Assembly: GCF_025215055.1 (NCBI RefSeq)
Contig: NZ_JANAVR010000002.1
Location: 1-64,000, forward strand
Direction: 5' to 3'
Length of the DNA: 64,000 nucleotides
Origin: Candidatus Cardinium sp. TP
Lineage (GTDB): Bacteria; Bacteroidota; Bacteroidia; Cytophagales; Amoebophilaceae
The position numbers and the translations under genes are program-made. The notes beneath the pieces are model-generated. The model did not search any database. It saw nothing but the letters and a program-made list of their open reading frames with translations, and was not told the DNA's origin. This document shows, in pieces, positions 56,501 through 64,000 of this stretch. Positions within the stretch are counted from its first letter, which is position 1. Each line of letters opens with the position of its first letter.

Positions 56501-57831
56501 TGGGCTACTGCATCTAAAGTATGCGGTTGATTACCTTCCACTTTGATCATCACTTTGCCCGAAAGGGATTGAATAGGCAGCGAGGGCAGCACAGCTGCTA
56601 TCGTTACCTTATGTAGGGTTACATTACCCTTTACACTTTGCCTAGGTGTACCTAAATGGTCTACGATTAGATCGGTTTGTACGGCACCTATATCCGTAGT
56701 AAACGAACCAGCTAGTGTGGCCTTTTTGGTATTAGCTACCACTCTGGCATTGGTGATACCGATGTATTGCAACTGAGGCGGATAACCTGCTGGCTTTTTG
56801 GGAAGGTCATGCATATAGAGTCTACCTGCTTGTACAAAGAGATCTGCATCTATTCCATTATAGCAACCTGTACTTTCAATATAACTATCGCCAAACACAA
56901 GTGCACAGTTTTTCCATGCCGTGGCATGAGGAGTCCAGGAGATTACACCATCCAGCTTATATAACGTATGGGAACCCTTAAAAAAATCCGAGAACTTACT
57001 GAGTTCAAGCGATGATAAGGCTGTTTGATGTAATATGGCTTCCAAGGCAATATTTTTCTCAGTACCAAGTGGTTTCGCGTACCTCAGTGTAACATCCCCT
57101 TGTAGGTCGCTATGCTTGGTAATCAAATGGCAATCTTTAAGCACTATATTATGGGGCGTAATGCTAAATTGGGCCTCTAGGTTTTGTAATACCAACGGTA
57201 TGGCACTGGTTGCTTGACAAGAAAGGGTCGTGAGGTTACCTGAATAATGATCCGCAACATATCGGAAATGGCTTATAGCTAGTTTTATATTTTCTACCTT
57301 AACCGTTTGTTGCGTTATGTGATCATGGTAAGATAGGTTGATGTCTTGTAATTGAATCTTATGAAGATATAGATCTCTATTTGTTTCTGGTAGAAAGGGT
57401 AAAATAACATTGGTATATAGGCTGATTAAATTCACATCTTGATCAAGGTTTTTTTCTACATACCATTGCCCCCCTACGATTGAAACGGAATCAATTATAT
57501 CGGGCTTTAGCAAAAATAGACTCAATAGATTAAACCGACCTTTACATGCATGCATGGTCAATAGGGGCTTATTTTGCGGATCTGTAATGGTTACTCCCTC
57601 TAATGCAATGTGGCGCAACCAAGTGAGCCGGAACGCATCACACGTGATGTGGTAATGGGTGGCTTGATGCAAATAGTTGACCACACTCCGCAGCAGTTGT
57701 TGTTGTACCAGAGGGAGATGCAACAAAGCCCATATCGCTACTGGTAGTATAGCGATAGCGAGCAATAGATTCCTGAATGGCTTTAAACACCACTTTTTAA
57801 TTTTATTAAAAGATTTTTCTATTTTTTTCAA
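53593..57831 (-). CDS. tamB: TamB-like translocation/assembly protein (DUF490)
   Basis: 1412 residues. One N-terminal membrane helix (LLLAIAILPVAIWALLHLPL), then a very long beta-rich repetitive region typical of AsmA/TamB bridge proteins. The C-terminal DUF490 domain is seen in GQGSGAIHLEVGTN, GNYLFQSGTYTVSVYNLIQK and NGYPQEGIAHIGASY. It ends with the conserved SYRISKAHRMHVKLYQQPLS and a terminal aromatic strand (GVSFAYTKQFG). Such proteins span the periplasm and are implicated in outer-membrane protein insertion and phospholipid transport. bamA is elsewhere in the window; a TamA partner is not seen. Confidence 0.88.
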   Translation of the reverse strand: MKKIEKSFNKIKKWCLKPFRNLLLAIAILPVAIWALLHLPLVQQQLLRSVVNYLHQATHYHITCDAFRLTWLRHIALEGVTITDPQNKPLLTMHACKGRFNLLSLFLLKPDIIDSVSIVGGQWYVEKNLDQDVNLISLYTNVILPFLPETNRDLYLHKIQLQDINLSYHDHITQQTVKVENIKLAISHFRYVADHYSGNLTTLSCQATSAIPLVLQNLEAQFSITPHNIVLKDCHLITKHSDLQGDVTLRYAKPLGTEKNIALEAILHQTALSSLELSKFSDFFKGSHTLYKLDGVISWTPHATAWKNCALVFGDSYIESTGCYNGIDADLFVQAGRLYMHDLPKKPAGYPPQLQYIGITNARVVANTKKATLAGSFTTDIGAVQTDLIVDHLGTPRQSVKGNVTLHKVTIAAVLPSLPIQSLSGKVMIKVEGNQPHTLDAVAHLTELTINHYSYKQIEASCRLSDAMVTFKLHSKDPNAQLTVAGSYHMAQSLQADGIIEQVRLEKLGFTRTPLSLSTKFSLEIRNIISNRPRGTVRLHQCVLQGMDQKVICKQVVIQAIENGYKDLLLLTSPLIDCSLQGTFTLRDLVHHIRYLVARLNHPAHRLTIPTRLHLDYAINCKKILPILRWFSDDLYISDATNCWGHFSYDRDYHFSFHLPAASTICFKQCRLENIKIKLNVGHLMDTKKRLIRLYIASNHQDWRQIVQTDHLSFRFLMDKNAFTLSNQLFNGHNHLSIACSGTLMDDGIQVDLLPSRLTTKEQVWVIQAESSSLISKSAIAIGNVSITSGQASICLGGQLNQLPTTDPLHCTIRHFPFNYSSSVGPLKAIVDTKLVVHRNKDQLIATGRLRLQEATIQDHVMGTLCTKVDWHLFEHKLSLAGILQKDGKQLLQIDGWYHLLQPTDQLAITTTFNQMDLDLLNPLFASVCSDINGKLSGQFQVTGSLMAPKINGKGVIDQGTFKINYLNTCYQVAGAITIQENALQVDQLTLHDGASGHATLSGHIVIKNGFPLTLSGHMQTFHLLDTTRMHNPDFYGDLYATGTIQMEGSIYDLLLKMKVTADQGTFTIVAHDKEDMENTTKLVEIVYNKPKDQSDQLATTNEDRSAIKFILDLTILPTIKAQVLFGGYNHISDSLQGQGSGAIHLEVGTNRKPYMMGNYLFQSGTYTVSVYNLIQKTFTITPNSQVNFNGYPQEGIAHIGASYKQVVSVAELYPQSNDKRPLPVEILLSAYGTLAHPHIAYQLFFPVKSMDFELNTALEECAAKALLDKTYLNKQILSLLIAKRVYNEKKIDGWDALSNSINDFLSQSIQNLIAKIDHNLEIETDLGMNQSGHQSIWKKTSIKVSYLLLSEHLKLSSTVGRNSRFINDWEISYRISKAHRMHVKLYQQPLSSARADLTLFGVSFAYTKQFG

Positions 57832-57983
57832 AGCAAATAAAGGAGGTGGTGGGTCTACTGGAACCTTGCTAGCACATCTTTGTGAGATGTAGTAGAAAGG
57901 TTACCTTACATGATGCTACAAATATCGGAAAATTGAATAGTAAGTATAAGGTTAATTAGGCGTAGATCCAACCTTTAAACTAC

Positions 57984-58583
57984 TTAAGGATTACAGCTGT
58001 CAGCCGCCTTCATACCATTTTCAACCCGATGTAGGCAAAGTGGTTTGCATGCTTGACATGGACCAGGCACCGCATCTAGTGTAGCTATTTTCGTATCAGA
58101 GGTGGCCCTGATCACTTCAAATGGGTTATCGAATTGAAGTTTACCTATTGCTTGTAAAGCATCTAACGGCTTTTTAGACCTACCTCTATGCGTATCTGAA
58201 TACCTATTGGATATGGATGACATACTTGACGCAAATAGGTCTGATCGTAATGATACAGGCGCCAGATGAACCCGATCGATTGTATCACGTTCCAATGACC
58301 TATCTTGATCATAAGGTACGATTGAGGATCCAGCTAAGATAGTTAAGATGACTAACATCGTCCTTAACGCTACGCCGACTGCACTCGAGTTATATAGCAA
58401 ACCACGCTTAGACGATTTGTGCTCATCCGTTGCACCGGAGCTTACCATTTGCCCTTTTACTAGATCCAAAGCTAATATTTGCCTTGTGTTGACACAAGAA
58501 GAGAGGGTATGAAAACCCAGTAACCCAATCAATAGAACTACCTTAATAGGTATATATTTTTTTTCATAAAAAACAATAAGCAA
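57984..58583 (-). CDS. Putative Cys-containing lipoprotein of unknown function
   Basis: 199 residues. A signal with lipobox LLGFHTLSSC (Cys30) is followed by a hydrophobic stretch VALRTMLVILTILAGSSIV (about 70-88). The tail contains a Cys cluster, GPCQACKPLCLHRV, and a final Cys. I recognise no domain. The cluster could bind metal or form disulfides. It lies between tamB and ruvC on the same strand. Confidence 0.5.
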   Translation of the reverse strand: MLIVFYEKKYIPIKVVLLIGLLGFHTLSSCVNTRQILALDLVKGQMVSSGATDEHKSSKRGLLYNSSAVGVALRTMLVILTILAGSSIVPYDQDRSLERDTIDRVHLAPVSLRSDLFASSMSSISNRYSDTHRGRSKKPLDALQAIGKLQFDNPFEVIRATSDTKIATLDAVPGPCQACKPLCLHRVENGMKAADSCNP

Positions 58584-58626
58584 CTGCCCAACTATTAATA
58601 ATAACCAATAAGTAGCATACTTGCAA

Positions 58627-58685
58627 GTATGTGCTCAGCGCACTGGTTTTTTTGCGTGAAAAAAACCAGTGACTTGAATAGATAC
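58627..58685. repeat. R1 repeat, copy I (minimal palindrome)
   Basis: 59 bp consisting only of the two ends: GTATGTGCTCAG...TTGAATAGATAC. A perfect 13-bp stem CACTGGTTTTTTT / AAAAAAACCAGTG surrounds gcgtg. It is what remains if everything internal is deleted, and shows that the ends alone can persist. Confidence 0.8.
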
Positions 58686-58734
58686 AAATGGTCATCCTGC
58701 AGCGCACCTATAGAGTATTGAGCTAATGCAGCCT

Positions 58735-59292
58735 TTAACAAGAGGATACCTTGCCATTAGGGTGCGCTGCCAGCCATTGCGCCAAATGGTAAGGCTTAGC
58801 AGTAATAGGTAGACGTTGTTGGCTATGGCACAAAGCTATGGCTAATGCATCTGACGCATCTAAAAAAGCAAATGGAGTAGCTATGTGAAGCAGATGGCCA
58901 ACCATCATAGCAACTTGTTCCTTTGAAGCATTTCCATTTCCTGTAACCGCTTGCTTGACCTTACGTGGCGCATATTCCGTTACAGGTATTTCACAAGCCA
59001 AAGCTGCTGCAATCGCTACGCCCTGTGCCCTACCTAACTTAAGCATGGATTGTACATTGGTGCCGTAAAAAACGGATTCAACAGCTACCTCATCTGGTGC
59101 ATGTTTTTGCAGCAATGCAATCATATGTAAATAGATATGACGCATCCGTAACATATGTCCTTTGTATTTTTTTAATTGCAAAACACCATGTTCTATTAAT
59201 TTTACAGTATTACCTGTTTCCGCTTCTTGAATAATACCGAAGCCCATAATCACACTACCAGGATCTAATCCTACAATAATTCTTCCACGCAT
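58735..59292 (-). CDS. ruvC: Holliday junction resolvase RuvC
   Basis: About 185 residues from ATG 59292 (MRGRIIVGLDPGSVIMGFG). The longer frame to 59349 runs into an R1/R2 repeat and is rejected. Active-site acids: Asp in GLDPGS, Glu in DEVAVESVFYG and the Asp pair in DASDALAIALCH. GRAQGVAIAAAL and YAPRKVKQAVTGNGNASKEQ are family signatures. RuvC cuts Holliday junctions. A TAGCTTTG element just upstream on the minus strand may drive it. Confidence 0.95.
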   Translation of the reverse strand: MRGRIIVGLDPGSVIMGFGIIQEAETGNTVKLIEHGVLQLKKYKGHMLRMRHIYLHMIALLQKHAPDEVAVESVFYGTNVQSMLKLGRAQGVAIAAALACEIPVTEYAPRKVKQAVTGNGNASKEQVAMMVGHLLHIATPFAFLDASDALAIALCHSQQRLPITAKPYHLAQWLAAHPNGKVSSC

Positions 59293-59307
59293 AGGGTTGA
59301 TTTGGTT

Positions 59308-59340
59308 CAAAGCTATCGTATGCCGTATCTGTTCACGCAA
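59308..59340 (-). promoter_or_regulatory. Possible ruvC promoter overlapping the end of repeat J
   Basis: On the minus strand, TTG (59338-59340), 22-nt spacer, TAGCTTTG (59308-59315) fit the Bacteroidetes -33/-7 pattern. The -33 would lie inside repeat copy J. Spacing is slightly long, so this is tentative. Confidence 0.35.
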
Positions 59341-59549
59341 TGGCGTCAACTTAAGGAATATATTTTATTGATTGCCAAACAAAAGTATATATTCTCATCA
59401 TTGTTTAATAATTATTTTTTGTCCACTTTTTTCTTGATAAAGAAGTGGACAAAAAATCAAACCTTCGGTAAAATACCACTTTCTATACCGCGACTTTTTA
59501 CAGGGGCGTTTTTCTTTTAATGCAAAAAACCACTGACTTGAACAGATAC
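59325..59549 (+). repeat. R1/R2 repeat, copy J
   Basis: 225 bp with perfect inverted ends GTATCTGTTCA and TGAACAGATAC. The left end is followed directly by an R2 module (59338-59403), then TTTAATAATTATTTTTTGTCC, the hairpin, an internal deletion and the TACCGCGACTTTTTACAGGG block. It shows how R2 sits inside R1 between the terminus and GTTAATAAT. Confidence 0.85.
59338..59403 (+). repeat. R2 module, copy 3
   Basis: 66 bp: CAATGGCGTCAACTTAAGG, a TTTTATTGATTGCCAAACAA centre and TATATATTCTCATCATTG. Same module as at 34820-34882 and (inverted) 42510-42575. Confidence 0.82.
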
Positions 59550-59712
59550 CGTATACTTTGAAGTTAGGTAAAAAATCTAAAATAGCATCCGCCTAGCCTA
59601 CCTCATGCAACCCGCTACGGCTAACGTATCTATCCAAAGACTTAACTTGATCCCCCGTAGAGCGTTATATAGTTGAAAAAAAGTCAACAATCACCTAAAT
59701 TAGTGGCATACT

Positions 59713-59784
59713 GGTTTCGTAGTTCAACGGATAGAATAGAAGTTTCCTAAACTTTTGATGCAGGTTCGATTCCTGCCGAGACCA
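59713..59784 (+). tRNA. tRNA-Arg (anticodon CCT)
   Basis: 72 nt. The acceptor GGTTTCG pairs with CGAGACC (one T-G), discriminator A. D-arm AGTTCAACGGATAGAAT. Anticodon stem GAAGT/ACTTT with loop TTCCTAA, giving anticodon CCT (reads AGG). T-arm GCAGGTTCGATTCCTGC. CCA is not encoded. Repeat copy K begins 19 bp downstream. The stretch 59550-59712 before it holds nothing else I recognise. Confidence 0.95.
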
Positions 59785-59803
59785 CGCTGCTGCCAAGGTA
59801 AAA

Positions 59804-59925
59804 GTATCTGTTCACATTACTGGTTAATAATGCATTTTATCCCACTTTTTTCTTGATAAAAAAGTGGATAAAAAATCAATGACTTGAACAGATACCTAAT
59901 AAAAACCACTGCGCTGAACGCATAC
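59804..59925 (+). repeat. R1 repeat, copy K, with nested outer end
   Basis: Inner element 59804-59895 (GTATCTGTTCACATTACTGG ... GACTTGAACAGATAC) with the CCCACTTTTTTCTTGATAAAAAAGTGG hairpin. A further end follows, taataaaaaccactgcgctgaacgcatac, to 59925, which is the reverse complement of the left end of copy G. Flanks GGTAAAAGTA (59797-59806) and GCTAAAACTA (59927-59936) match at 8 of 10. Confidence 0.8.
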
Positions 59926-59975
59926 AGCTAAAACTAAAAATACCTTATGGCTTAGATTGTACAATGAGGCCACCT

Positions 59976-61832
59976 TTATATAGACGCCGTTGTAGGATCA
60001 CCCTCTATTCTAAGGTTATTCATAATAAAATTCCGCCGTTCTGGTGTATTTTTACCCATATAAAAGGCCAGTAAGTCCGCTAAGCCCGTATGAGCAGCTG
60101 GTGTTACAGGAACCAACCGCATGGCTACGCCTATAAAATGAGCAAATTCATCAGGAGATATCTCCCCTAACCCTTTAAAACGGGTAATTTCAGGTTGTGC
60201 GCCCAGTGACTCGATGGCTAGCTCTTTTTCCGCTTCGGTGTAACAATAATGCGTTGTTTTTCTATTGCGTACCCTAAAAAGGGGAGTCTCTAATATATAG
60301 AGATGACCACTATAGACTAGTTCTGGAAAAAACTGCAAAAAATAGGTTAATATAAGCAACCGGATATGCATGCCATCTACATCAGCATCTGTAGCAATAA
60401 CGATTTGGTTATACCGCAATCCATCTGGTCCATTGGCAATATTTAAAGCATGCTGTAATAGATTAAACTCTTCATTCTCATAGACCAGTTTTTTGGACTG
60501 CCCAAAACAGTTTAATGGTTTACCACGCAATGAAAATACAGCTTGTGTGTCCACATTACGGGATTTAGTAATAGAACCACTAGCAGAATTACCTTCTGTA
60601 ATAAAAATAGTACTATCTAGACGATTGGGATGTTTGGAATTAAAATGAATATGACAGTCCCTTAGTTTTTTATTGTGTAGATTCGCCTTCTTGGTTTTTT
60701 CATGGACTAACTTTTTAATGCCAGCTGTTTCTTTACGTTCACGTTCAGACTGCAAAATACGCCTTTGTACTATTTCCGCTATAGATGGATTTTTGTGTAG
60801 ATAATTATCTAATTCGCTTTTGATAAAGGCTACAATAAAACTACGAATGGTAGGACCCTCAGGCCCCATCTGTTGAGAGCCAAGTTTTGTTTTGGTTTGG
60901 GATTCAAAAATAGGTTCTTGCACCTTAATGGAAAGTGCAGCGATCAATCCACTACGGATATCCGCAACATCAAACTCTTTTTTATAAAATTCGCGTATTG
61001 TTTTTACAATGGCTTCTTTTAAGGCATTTAAATGGGCGCCTCCCTGAGGGGTAAATTGCCCATTAACGAAAGTATAATAGACCTCATTAGAAAGTGTATG
61101 ATGGTGGGTTAACGCTAGCTCAATATCTTGTTTTTTACAATGAATGATCGGGTAAGCATAGGTTTCAGGTGCCGTTTTAGCTTGTAATAAATCCAACAAT
61201 CCACCCCGAGAATGGTATTTTTTACCGTTTAAATGTATAATAAGCCCTGTGTTTAAAAAAGTGTAGTGCGCGATCTGCTCTTCTATAAACTGGGGCACAA
61301 AAGAAAATTGCTTAAAAATAACACCATCTGGTTTAAAGATGATATGGGTGCCATTGGGCTCATGGGTAGCTAGGATCTCTGATTCCTCTAACAATACGCC
61401 AGCAGAAAACGTAGCTGATTTGGTGAACCCATCTCGAAAAGATTGCACTTTACAATAAGCAGAAAGCGCATTAACGGCTTTTATACCTACCCCATTTAAC
61501 CCTACGGACTTTTGAAAAGCCTGGCTATCATATTTCCCCCCTGTATTGATTTTAGCCACACAGTCTACTAACTTACCCAATGGGATGCCTCTTCCAAAGT
61601 CTCGAACAGAAACTTTCTGGTTTTCAGATATTTTTATTTCAACTTTTTTACCATAGCCCATTACAAACTCATCTACACTATTATCTATAACCTCCTTGAG
61701 GAGTATGTAGATACCGTCATCTGGCAAACTGCCATCACCCAATTTGCCAATATACATACCAGGACGCAACCGGAGATGCTCTTGCCAGACTAGGGAGCGA
61801 ATATTTGCTTCTGTATAATTAGGAATGGCCAT
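59976..61832 (-). CDS. parE: DNA topoisomerase IV subunit B (ParE/GyrB family)
   Basis: 618 residues. GHKL ATPase motifs [24 protein letters not shown] and [14 protein letters not shown]. Toprim motifs [20 protein letters not shown] and [12 protein letters not shown]. The start [20 protein letters not shown] and [28 protein letters not shown] are characteristic of Bacteroidetes ParE rather than GyrB. ParE with ParC decatenates daughter chromosomes. parC is not in the window. Confidence 0.92.
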   Translation of the reverse strand: MAIPNYTEANIRSLVWQEHLRLRPGMYIGKLGDGSLPDDGIYILLKEVIDNSVDEFVMGYGKKVEIKISENQKVSVRDFGRGIPLGKLVDCVAKINTGGKYDSQAFQKSVGLNGVGIKAVNALSAYCKVQSFRDGFTKSATFSAGVLLEESEILATHEPNGTHIIFKPDGVIFKQFSFVPQFIEEQIAHYTFLNTGLIIHLNGKKYHSRGGLLDLLQAKTAPETYAYPIIHCKKQDIELALTHHHTLSNEVYYTFVNGQFTPQGGAHLNALKEAIVKTIREFYKKEFDVADIRSGLIAALSIKVQEPIFESQTKTKLGSQQMGPEGPTIRSFIVAFIKSELDNYLHKNPSIAEIVQRRILQSERERKETAGIKKLVHEKTKKANLHNKKLRDCHIHFNSKHPNRLDSTIFITEGNSASGSITKSRNVDTQAVFSLRGKPLNCFGQSKKLVYENEEFNLLQHALNIANGPDGLRYNQIVIATDADVDGMHIRLLILTYFLQFFPELVYSGHLYILETPLFRVRNRKTTHYCYTEAEKELAIESLGAQPEITRFKGLGEISPDEFAHFIGVAMRLVPVTPAAHTGLADLLAFYMGKNTPERRNFIMNNLRIEGDPTTASI

Positions 61833-62066
61833 ACTAGATAGAAATTATGATACGTTTGAAACCAACTGACGCGTTGTTGCTTGCCCACTACCTAAAACAT
61901 GGAATCTATTTAGACGCACTATCTGTTGTATAAAACGTTGTTTGAACAGGCCCTTTTCCATACAAGGACATCCTGAACCTGGAAGGTAAGAGAATATTAT
62001 ATTTTTTACAAAAAATTTATATTTAACCGACCATAGATGGTCCCACGGTGATCTCCTGAAATAAGG

Positions 62067-62837
62067 ATGCTATCCGTCTACATAGGCGCTATACAGATTG
62101 ATTATAATGATAAAGTGATTAAAATATATAACGATATAGGCGTTGCTCAAACAAGTGTGCAACATTGTTTATATAGCTTAAAGTTGCATATACCCCCAAG
62201 TTATACAGTAGGCTATGTTTCTGCTTCAGCAATCATAGAAGGGTATGGGCTAGAAGGGGTACGTTTACTCATTTTACCAGGAGGCAGAGATCTCTATTAT
62301 ATCCAAAGCTTACAAGGTCAAGGGAACAAACAGATACAAGATTATCTATCAGGTGGTGGAAACTTTTTAGGCATCTGCGCGGGTAGTTATTACAGTGGGA
62401 CCTATCTCGTGTTTGCACCAGGAACACCTATTGAGGTTATAGGTTCTAGAGCACTGGGCTTATTTCAAGGCGTAGTCAAAGGCCCTATATTAGCACCTTA
62501 TTGTTATGGATCCTATAAGGGTGCATCTGCTGCACGTGTGCTCATAACTACAGATGCTCAAGCATGTTATCTCTATTATAATGGTGGAGGCTATTTTGTT
62601 GATGCAGACAAGATAGACGATACAACCGTACTAGCCCGTTATCAATATGGAGAAGCGGCCATAATACAATGTAAGTATGGCCTTGGGCGTGTCATTTTAA
62701 GTGGTGTCCATATAGAATATGACCCTTACATGATGCGAGCGCCATCGCTTAAGTCTATTCGAAAGACTTTAAAAAGGTATAACAGACAAAGAATTAAGTT
62801 ATTGAAACATCTACTAGCCCTATTATCCATTCAATAA
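62067..62837 (+). CDS. Biotin-protein-ligase N-terminal-like (BPL_N) protein
   Basis: 256 residues with the class I glutamine-amidotransferase-like BPL_N fold: LLILPGGRDLYYIQSLQGQG, IQDYLSGGGNFLGICAGSYY (candidate nucleophile Cys104 in GICAG) and GRVILSGVHIEYDP near the C-terminus. This domain forms the N-terminus of eukaryotic biotin ligases but also occurs alone in bacteria. No ligase domain is attached here. Function of the stand-alone form is not established. No signal peptide is evident. Confidence 0.8.
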   Translation: MLSVYIGAIQIDYNDKVIKIYNDIGVAQTSVQHCLYSLKLHIPPSYTVGYVSASAIIEGYGLEGVRLLILPGGRDLYYIQSLQGQGNKQIQDYLSGGGNFLGICAGSYYSGTYLVFAPGTPIEVIGSRALGLFQGVVKGPILAPYCYGSYKGASAARVLITTDAQACYLYYNGGGYFVDADKIDDTTVLARYQYGEAAIIQCKYGLGRVILSGVHIEYDPYMMRAPSLKSIRKTLKRYNRQRIKLLKHLLALLSIQ

Positions 62838-62919
62838 ACCTGCTTTCTTATACCTAGCATTCAGGGAATAGCGTTCACTTTGCGACTGCATGAAAGCCCT
62901 GCTTGGCTACTGGATTAGG

Positions 62920-63855
62920 CTACACAACACTACCGAAGTTCCGTTGTTGTTTTTGAAAAAAAGTTAAAGCTTCTATCAAATCTTCTTTCTTGAAAGCTGG
63001 CCAATATAAATCTGTAAAATACAGTTCCGAATAAGCAGATTGCCAAGGCAAAAAATTACTTATGCGTTTTTGTCCACCTGTACGTATCAACAAATCAATA
63101 TCAGGCAACTGCCTTGTATTTAAATATTCTTTATATATAGTTGGTGTAATTTTAATATGATAATCATGTGCAAATTTAATAAAGTGCTCAAAACGGGAAT
63201 TGCTATCAAATCCCTTATTGAGAAATTCATGCACTATTTTATGCAAAGCATCCTTGACGATCGCCTCAGAGGCAGCTACTACTTCTGCTTGACCGCCATA
63301 GTTGATGGCAACGGTTAAGTGTAATTTAGTATTATCCTTGGTAAGCGTTATGGCCTCTTTTAATTTTTCCCAGCAAAAATCAGGTATCCCCTTTGTCTCC
63401 CCTACCACACGAAATTTAATATTATATTTAGAAAATAGATGGATATTCTCAGCAATACCTTCCGTAATCACTCTAAAAATGGTATCTATTTCTTGCGCGG
63501 GACGATTCCAATTTTCAGTAGAAAAAGCATACAAGGTTAAGTAGGCAATGCCTTGCTCTAAACATCCAGTTATCACCTCATTGACCGCTTTTTTTGCATT
63601 TTTATGTCCATACGATCTATCTCCTATAGCTTTCTTCCCCCATCGGCCATTACCATCCATAATAATGGCGACATGCCTTGGTTTTTTTTGTAAGCTAGGT
63701 GACGGGCTGGTATCATACTGATTTGAAGAAGAAGTATATCCAGGTAGTAGGGTAAATAGCAACACGCAAATTACAAATACTTTGCCACATAAATTCACTA
63801 CAGTAAGGGAAAATGTTCTTTTTTTATCTGTCATTACAGAAAAGAGGTTACGCAT
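62920..63855 (-). CDS. uppS: Undecaprenyl diphosphate synthase with N-terminal hydrophobic extension
   Basis: cis-Prenyltransferase making the C55 carrier for peptidoglycan and LPS. The catalytic domain starts near residue 58: HVAIIMDGNGRWGKK with catalytic Asp67, YLTLYAFSTENWNRP, AINYGGQAEV, DLLIRTGGQKRISNFLPWQ and YSELYFTDLYWP. The RTGGE Glu is Gln here. Unusually, the 311-residue product has about 57 extra N-terminal residues containing a basic start and a hydrophobic segment (GKVFVICVLLFTLLPG). No Met, GTG or TTG start lies between this and the domain, so the extension seems genuine. It may anchor the enzyme in the membrane. Confidence 0.92.
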   Translation of the reverse strand: MRNLFSVMTDKKRTFSLTVVNLCGKVFVICVLLFTLLPGYTSSSNQYDTSPSPSLQKKPRHVAIIMDGNGRWGKKAIGDRSYGHKNAKKAVNEVITGCLEQGIAYLTLYAFSTENWNRPAQEIDTIFRVITEGIAENIHLFSKYNIKFRVVGETKGIPDFCWEKLKEAITLTKDNTKLHLTVAINYGGQAEVVAASEAIVKDALHKIVHEFLNKGFDSNSRFEHFIKFAHDYHIKITPTIYKEYLNTRQLPDIDLLIRTGGQKRISNFLPWQSAYSELYFTDLYWPAFKKEDLIEALTFFQKQQRNFGSVV

Positions 63856-64000
63856 CTGAAAAGCTTCTTTTTACCTTAAATCAATAGGATCCAACACCAT
63901 TAGAAAAAATATAGCGGCAGGACCTCACGACTTGTGAGGATACGGCAACAATTTAAACAAAAATCATAATATAATCCAAAAGAACCTAGACCTATTTGCC

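Overview
The window is about 64 kb of a compact, AT-rich Bacteroidetes chromosome. The lineage signals are a secD-secF fusion, the gldKLMN cluster, a tRNA-guanine transglycosylase and LspA of the Bacteroidetes kind, DUF6452/DUF6048-like paired genes, and TAnnTTTG-type -7 promoter elements. Abundant short intergenic repeats, broken genes, an IS remnant and host-directed-looking proteins (a RING-like lipoprotein, a BPL_N protein) suggest an intracellular symbiont. An Amoebophilaceae relative such as Cardinium or Amoebophilus fits best, but that assignment is inference from gene content; no rRNA lies in the window.

Layout. 0.1-6 kb: murG with a broken ORF behind it, lptC, an HtrA protease, cysS and yraN. 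6-12 kb: a very AT-rich gap, a secreted RING-like lipoprotein, an outer-membrane protein, queA and bamA. 12.8-17.5 kb: gatB and lptB facing away from tgt and lptG. 17.8-26 kb: an FMN-reductase-like gene, a SPOR protein, an ExbB-ExbD-TonB motor, gldK-gldL-gldM-gldN (type IX secretion/gliding core) and a rhomboid-like remnant. 26-33 kb: an IS3-like remnant, a Cys/Met PLP enzyme, an MscS channel and uvrA. 33-38 kb: an AAA+ ATPase pseudogene with three frameshifts, a lipoprotein/barrel pair and two tandem lspA genes. 38-50.8 kb: tsaC, a 2-oxoacid dehydrogenase E2, a lipoprotein, mgtE, secDF, an MFS carrier, a carboxylesterase, nth, lepA and rplS. 51-64 kb: tRNA-Thr, a GH25 lysozyme, engB, tamB, a Cys-containing lipoprotein, ruvC, tRNA-Arg, parE, a BPL_N protein and uppS.

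Most coherent theme: envelope biogenesis. Precursor synthesis (murG, uppS), LPS export (lptB, lptC, lptG-like), outer-membrane assembly (bamA, tamB), secretion (secDF, gldKLMN), lipoprotein maturation (two lspA) and TonB energisation are all present. Queuosine tRNA modification is represented by queA and a tgt whose base-recognition loop and zinc site are altered.

Most unusual structure: at least eleven copies of a modular, non-coding, hairpin-rich repeat with GTATCTGTTCA-type inverted ends (R1). Some carry a second swappable module of about 66 bp with CAATGGCG inverted ends (R2), and two carry a third palindromic module (R3). R1 copies hug both tRNA genes and the GH25 gene and create spurious hypothetical ORFs. 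One copy is flanked by a perfect 10-bp direct repeat, indicating mobility.
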